Source: Dichetophora obliterata (lineage: Eukaryota; Arthropoda; Insecta; Diptera; Sciomyzidae). Taken from it: DNA of 64,000 bases. The stretch covers positions 212,612,500 through 212,676,499 of the forward strand of contig OY986439.1 of NCBI GenBank assembly GCA_963920525.1. Reading direction: 5' to 3'. The position numbers and the translations under genes are program-made. How positions within the stretch are numbered: the first letter of the stretch is position 1; the number at the start of each line of letters is the position of its first letter. Below, in pieces: positions 61,161-64,000 of this stretch. The notes under the pieces were generated by a model. That model made no database searches. It was not told the origin of the DNA and saw only the letters and a list, made by a program, of their open reading frames with translations.

Positions 61161-62575
61161 AACGCACAGTGTCGCGGCTCCATATAGGCCGTGGGAAAAA
61201 ATGGAGAAGTTGCCGCAGGATCATGAAATTTCGTGAAAATTCGTTCTACGATGAAATAACTATTCACACAAAATTTCGTTTAAACAAGATGAATGCAATG
61301 CCCACCTCCCATATAATCAAAATAGGTAATCTGTTATATTTCATTAAAAAATTTTCCGACTGCAAATTTGTAAATGGGCATTTCCAAACTGGCGTTACGG
61401 ACGATTTGTACGAAGATATATTAAAAAAATAATAATTGAAAACGTATAATTTTTTAAAAAGTTTAACTTATATTTACGAAGTAATTAAGTACCACTATAT
61501 TAAGTTAAAACAATAACAACAATCGACCTTAAGGATTTAAAGATATATGCAAAAACATGTGCTGGCGTTACGTTACAGAAAACGGAAGTGATTTTTGACT
61601 TGGATTACAAAATTTGCAAAACTCTCTGAATTGGGCAAGACTTTTTGTATACAACTTTTTTTAGAAGGTTTTGAAATAACATAAGTTTATTTTCCAAGTG
61701 AGAAAATATAAAAATCTTGTCCGGGTTTTTGTTATAAGGCTTTTTGATCTGGCGTTACGTTACAGGCGTTACGTTACTCAAATTTCCACTGTAGGTTAAT
61801 TAAGTAATTAAGTAATTATTTAGTGAAGTAATTATGTAATTAAGTAATTAAAAAGAAAATTTAATTTATTGTCCTTTCCTTGCCTTAACCATTTTTTCAT
61901 TATCTTTAGCCAATGCCTTCCATTTTTACTAAAACAAAAAAGTTTACGAAACATTTACTAAATATTTACGAAAAAGAAAAACTACATTTATAAAACACTG
62001 TTGACGATTTTATCAGCATGGTAAATGAATATATGTATAAACTGCATTAATTAATTATATAAATATGTTTCTCTTAGATAATACCATAAAATAATAAGTT
62101 TTAATTTTTTGGCCACGGTAAACTTTTCTGTGGAAATGCCCATATATGGCTTTTTTTTTGGTCGCAAAAAATAGTTGGTGTGAAAATGAACTAAATCAGT
62201 TGACTAACATGCCCACCTCTCATATAACCGCAATCGGTAATCTGCTATATTTCCCAAAAAATTATCCAAGAGCAATAAAAATTTTTACACATTGTTTTTT
62301 TTTTCTTACAGCAAATAGTTGGTGTAAAAATGATTTAAATCGGTTGACTTACATGACCACCTCCCATATAACCAACATCTGGAATCTGATTTATGTGCCC
62401 AAAAAATGATTTCAGAGCAATAAAACTTTTTTGCACGCAGTTTTCTATTGCAGGAAATAGTTGGTGTTAAAATTAACCAAACCGACCAATTAACACGCAC
62501 ACCTCCCATATAACCGAAACCGGTAATCAAATATATTTCCCCAAAAAATATCACAAAGCAATAAGATTTGGTAGT
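61161..62575. repeat. Degenerate ~130-155 bp repeat units, dispersed and tandem
   Basis: The motif series AAATAGTTGGTGT, then CCCACCTCCCATATAA, then GGTAATCTG and TATATTTCCCAAAAAA recurs from about 62169, 62323 and 62455, with an older copy at about 61300. Between them, GGCGTTACGTTACAG occurs near 61564, 61751 and 61765. The short ORFs over the units (61169-61432; 62146-62409) share the repeat and are not taken as genes. Confidence 0.7.
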
Positions 62576-62644
62576 TACATAGTTATTAGTAGTGTCACAA
62601 AGAAATTATTTATTTAAGTATTTAATAATTACAAACAATTATTA

Positions 62645-63398
62645 TAATAGATAGACTTTATATTTGGTCCTGTAACAATGGTCTTTTGTTATTAGTAAAT
62701 GTGTTTCTATGACTTTTTCTAAATCTGATGCAATTAGTCCATCCCCTTATTATATTGCCAATTCCTTATTAACTTCCGTTTCTCAATTCAAAGACTTAGG
62801 TGTAGTTTTTGATAGTAAATTTACTTTTACTTCTCATCTTGACTTCATTATTCCAAAGGCTTATGCTAAGCTGGCGTTCATTCGTCGCAATAGTGCATGT
62901 TTTCTGGATCCGTATACTTTAAAAGCCCTGTTTAATTCTCTTGTACGCTCGAGGCTAGAAAACGCAGCGATTATTTGGAACCCATTTTACGAGGCTCATA
63001 GTTTACGGCTTGAAAAAATTCAGAAAGCTTTTACAAGGTTTGCCTTGCGTTCTTTTAATACAGACGGTGTACCTTCCTCATATAATACCCGATGTCTCTT
63101 AATAGGTTTAAAACCTCTGGAGAAAAGAAGAAGTATTTTGTCATTGCTTTTTGTGTTTGATATCATTACTGGTTTCGTTGATTGCCCTGGGCTATTGGAA
63201 ATGGTTGATTTCAATGCTCCTACGAGGGCTCTCAGAAATTATTATCCGTTTTACTTGGAAATTTGTCGATCCAATTATGCAGTTAATGCCCCTATATATC
63301 GATCTTTGCATTTATTTAATTCCATAAATTCTAATTATAATTTAGATTTTTCTATTTCTAAATACCAAATGAAATCTTTTTTAAACTTTATCTTTTGA
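62645..63398 (+). pseudogene. 5'-truncated LINE reverse transcriptase, C-terminal part
   Basis: The open frame 62709-63398 (229 residues) reads FKDLGVVFDSKFTFTSHLDF, then LVRSRLENAAIIWNPFYEAH and IQKAFTRFA. This is the region after the YADD motif in non-LTR reverse transcriptases. Immediately upstream another frame reads IDRLYIWSCNNGLLLLVN and would join KCVSMTFSK after a small deletion near 62698, so the copy is frameshifted as well as truncated. The sequence differs clearly from the LINE at 18.1-22.8 kb and is a different family. The palm catalytic residues are missing. Confidence 0.85.
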
Positions 63399-63637
63399 AT
63401 ATAATATAAGTTGCATTAAGTCTTATATTTAGTCAATGTATTTTAGTCTTATTTCCTCATAATCTAAATTTAACTGAATCAAATTAATTATATAATTTAT
63501 AAGTTTAATTAAGTGAATTATTTCCTTTTAATTAATAACAGTAAATACTTTTTTGTATTTTATTTTTATTTATATTCTGTTAATATGTAAGGTAATTTGT
63601 CCATAGATTAAAATAAATGAAATGAAATGAAATGAAA
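63399..63637 (+). mobile_element. 3' UTR and GAAAT tail of the truncated LINE
   Basis: An AT-rich 3' UTR ends AAAATAAATGAAATGAAATG followed by GAAAC. The short tandem GAAAT tail replaces a poly(A) tail and marks the 3' end of the insertion that starts near 62640. Confidence 0.75.
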
Positions 63638-64000
63638 CACCAAAATTTATATCATTTCTCTCGTTTACGTGGAATACTCCTACAGTAAAATTTTAGTTAA
63701 AATAGGCAAACAATTAACATTTTTGCAGATTTTCCCTTCAGTGCAAACTTTTTTGCTGATTTTGAGCTTTTCGCTATTAAGTTCGTGAAGAACACGATTT
63801 GAATTGCACGAAAATACACCTTAACATGTCACCTACATCCTTTAGTATATAAAAAGAAATTCTTTCCAATGGGGAAATTATAAAGTTAATGTTTTTTATA
63901 AAAAGAAAAAAAACGAAAAATGTTTTTACATCAAAGACAAACGAAAAACAAAACGAAAGACAACATATAAATTAAAAAAAAACAACTTCAAAGACAACAT
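63638..64000. other. Intergenic sequence
   Basis: AT-rich; A-rich low-complexity sequence near the window end. No gene recognised. Confidence 0.5.

Noticed and set aside
61169..62409. 87-codon ORFs at 61169 and 62146
   Set aside because: Both run over copies of the same degenerate repeat; similarity between them is due to the repeat.

Overview
This is a eukaryotic window. It is AT-rich, has almost no long open reading frames, and is packed with transposable-element remnants and very long simple-sequence arrays. A non-LTR retrotransposon, piggyBac, hAT, pogo-like and CACTG-ended elements, Helitrons, a BEL/Pao fragment and tRNA-derived SINEs, together with dipteran-style exon codon use, point to an insect, most likely a higher fly. 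A tephritid-like fly is my guess, but it is an inference and cannot be proven from sequence alone. No prokaryotic gene, operon, rRNA or CRISPR array is present.

Layout. 1-829 is a pure ATAAA array. 2690-4032 is a decayed hAT element with an 8-bp target duplication, carrying a nested SINE. 4953-5652 is a fold-back element with CACTG ends and has a second copy at 40179-40881. 5943-7190 is a piggyBac element at a TTAA site; it splits a reading frame that stays open on both sides. 7726-8270 is a pair of nested mini-Helitrons. 9025-10292 is a TA-flanked pogo-like element that seems to contain a second related element with a PHD-type zinc finger. 11386-11886 is a ~100-bp tandem repeat. 12420-12777 is the best SINE copy. 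13819-13884 is an 11-bp minisatellite.

The centrepiece is 17092-23225: an apparently intact two-ORF LINE (ORF1 at 18357-19295, ORF2 at 19628/19682-22498), sandwiched between same-orientation arrays of the hexamer GGTAAA. The 3' array changes abruptly into a GGTAA pentamer. 25378-25585 is a BEL/Pao integrase fragment, followed by a TAATG array (25712-27112). 28059-28212 looks like a terminal exon of an unrecognised gene. 28767-33681 is bounded by ~320-390 bp inverted repeats and holds a coding-like 86-codon ORF and a 2.36-kb Helitron. 33695-35066 is another inverted-repeat element. 35268-47637 is mostly AT-rich intergenic DNA with the second fold-back copy, a second tRNA-like SINE head and a coding-like but frame-broken patch near 43.4-43.7 kb.

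47638-56440 is an 8.8-kb GGATAT hexamer satellite with a clear higher-order repeat: marker blocks recur in the same order about every 2.8-3.0 kb, always at multiples of 6 bp. The giant ORFs through it are artefacts of a stop-free hexamer. 56526-56856 is a SINE. 59586-60790 is a Helitron-end region whose ~140-bp tandem repeats are split by a TA-flanked element dense in the heptamer ATTCGTA/TACGAAT. 61.3-62.6 kb holds further degenerate tandem repeats. 62645-63637 is the 5'-truncated 3' end of a different LINE, ending in a short GAAAT tail.

The only genes likely to make protein are the LINE ORFs; the host exons are tentative. The recurring theme is simple repeats attached to, or receiving, retroelement 3' ends.
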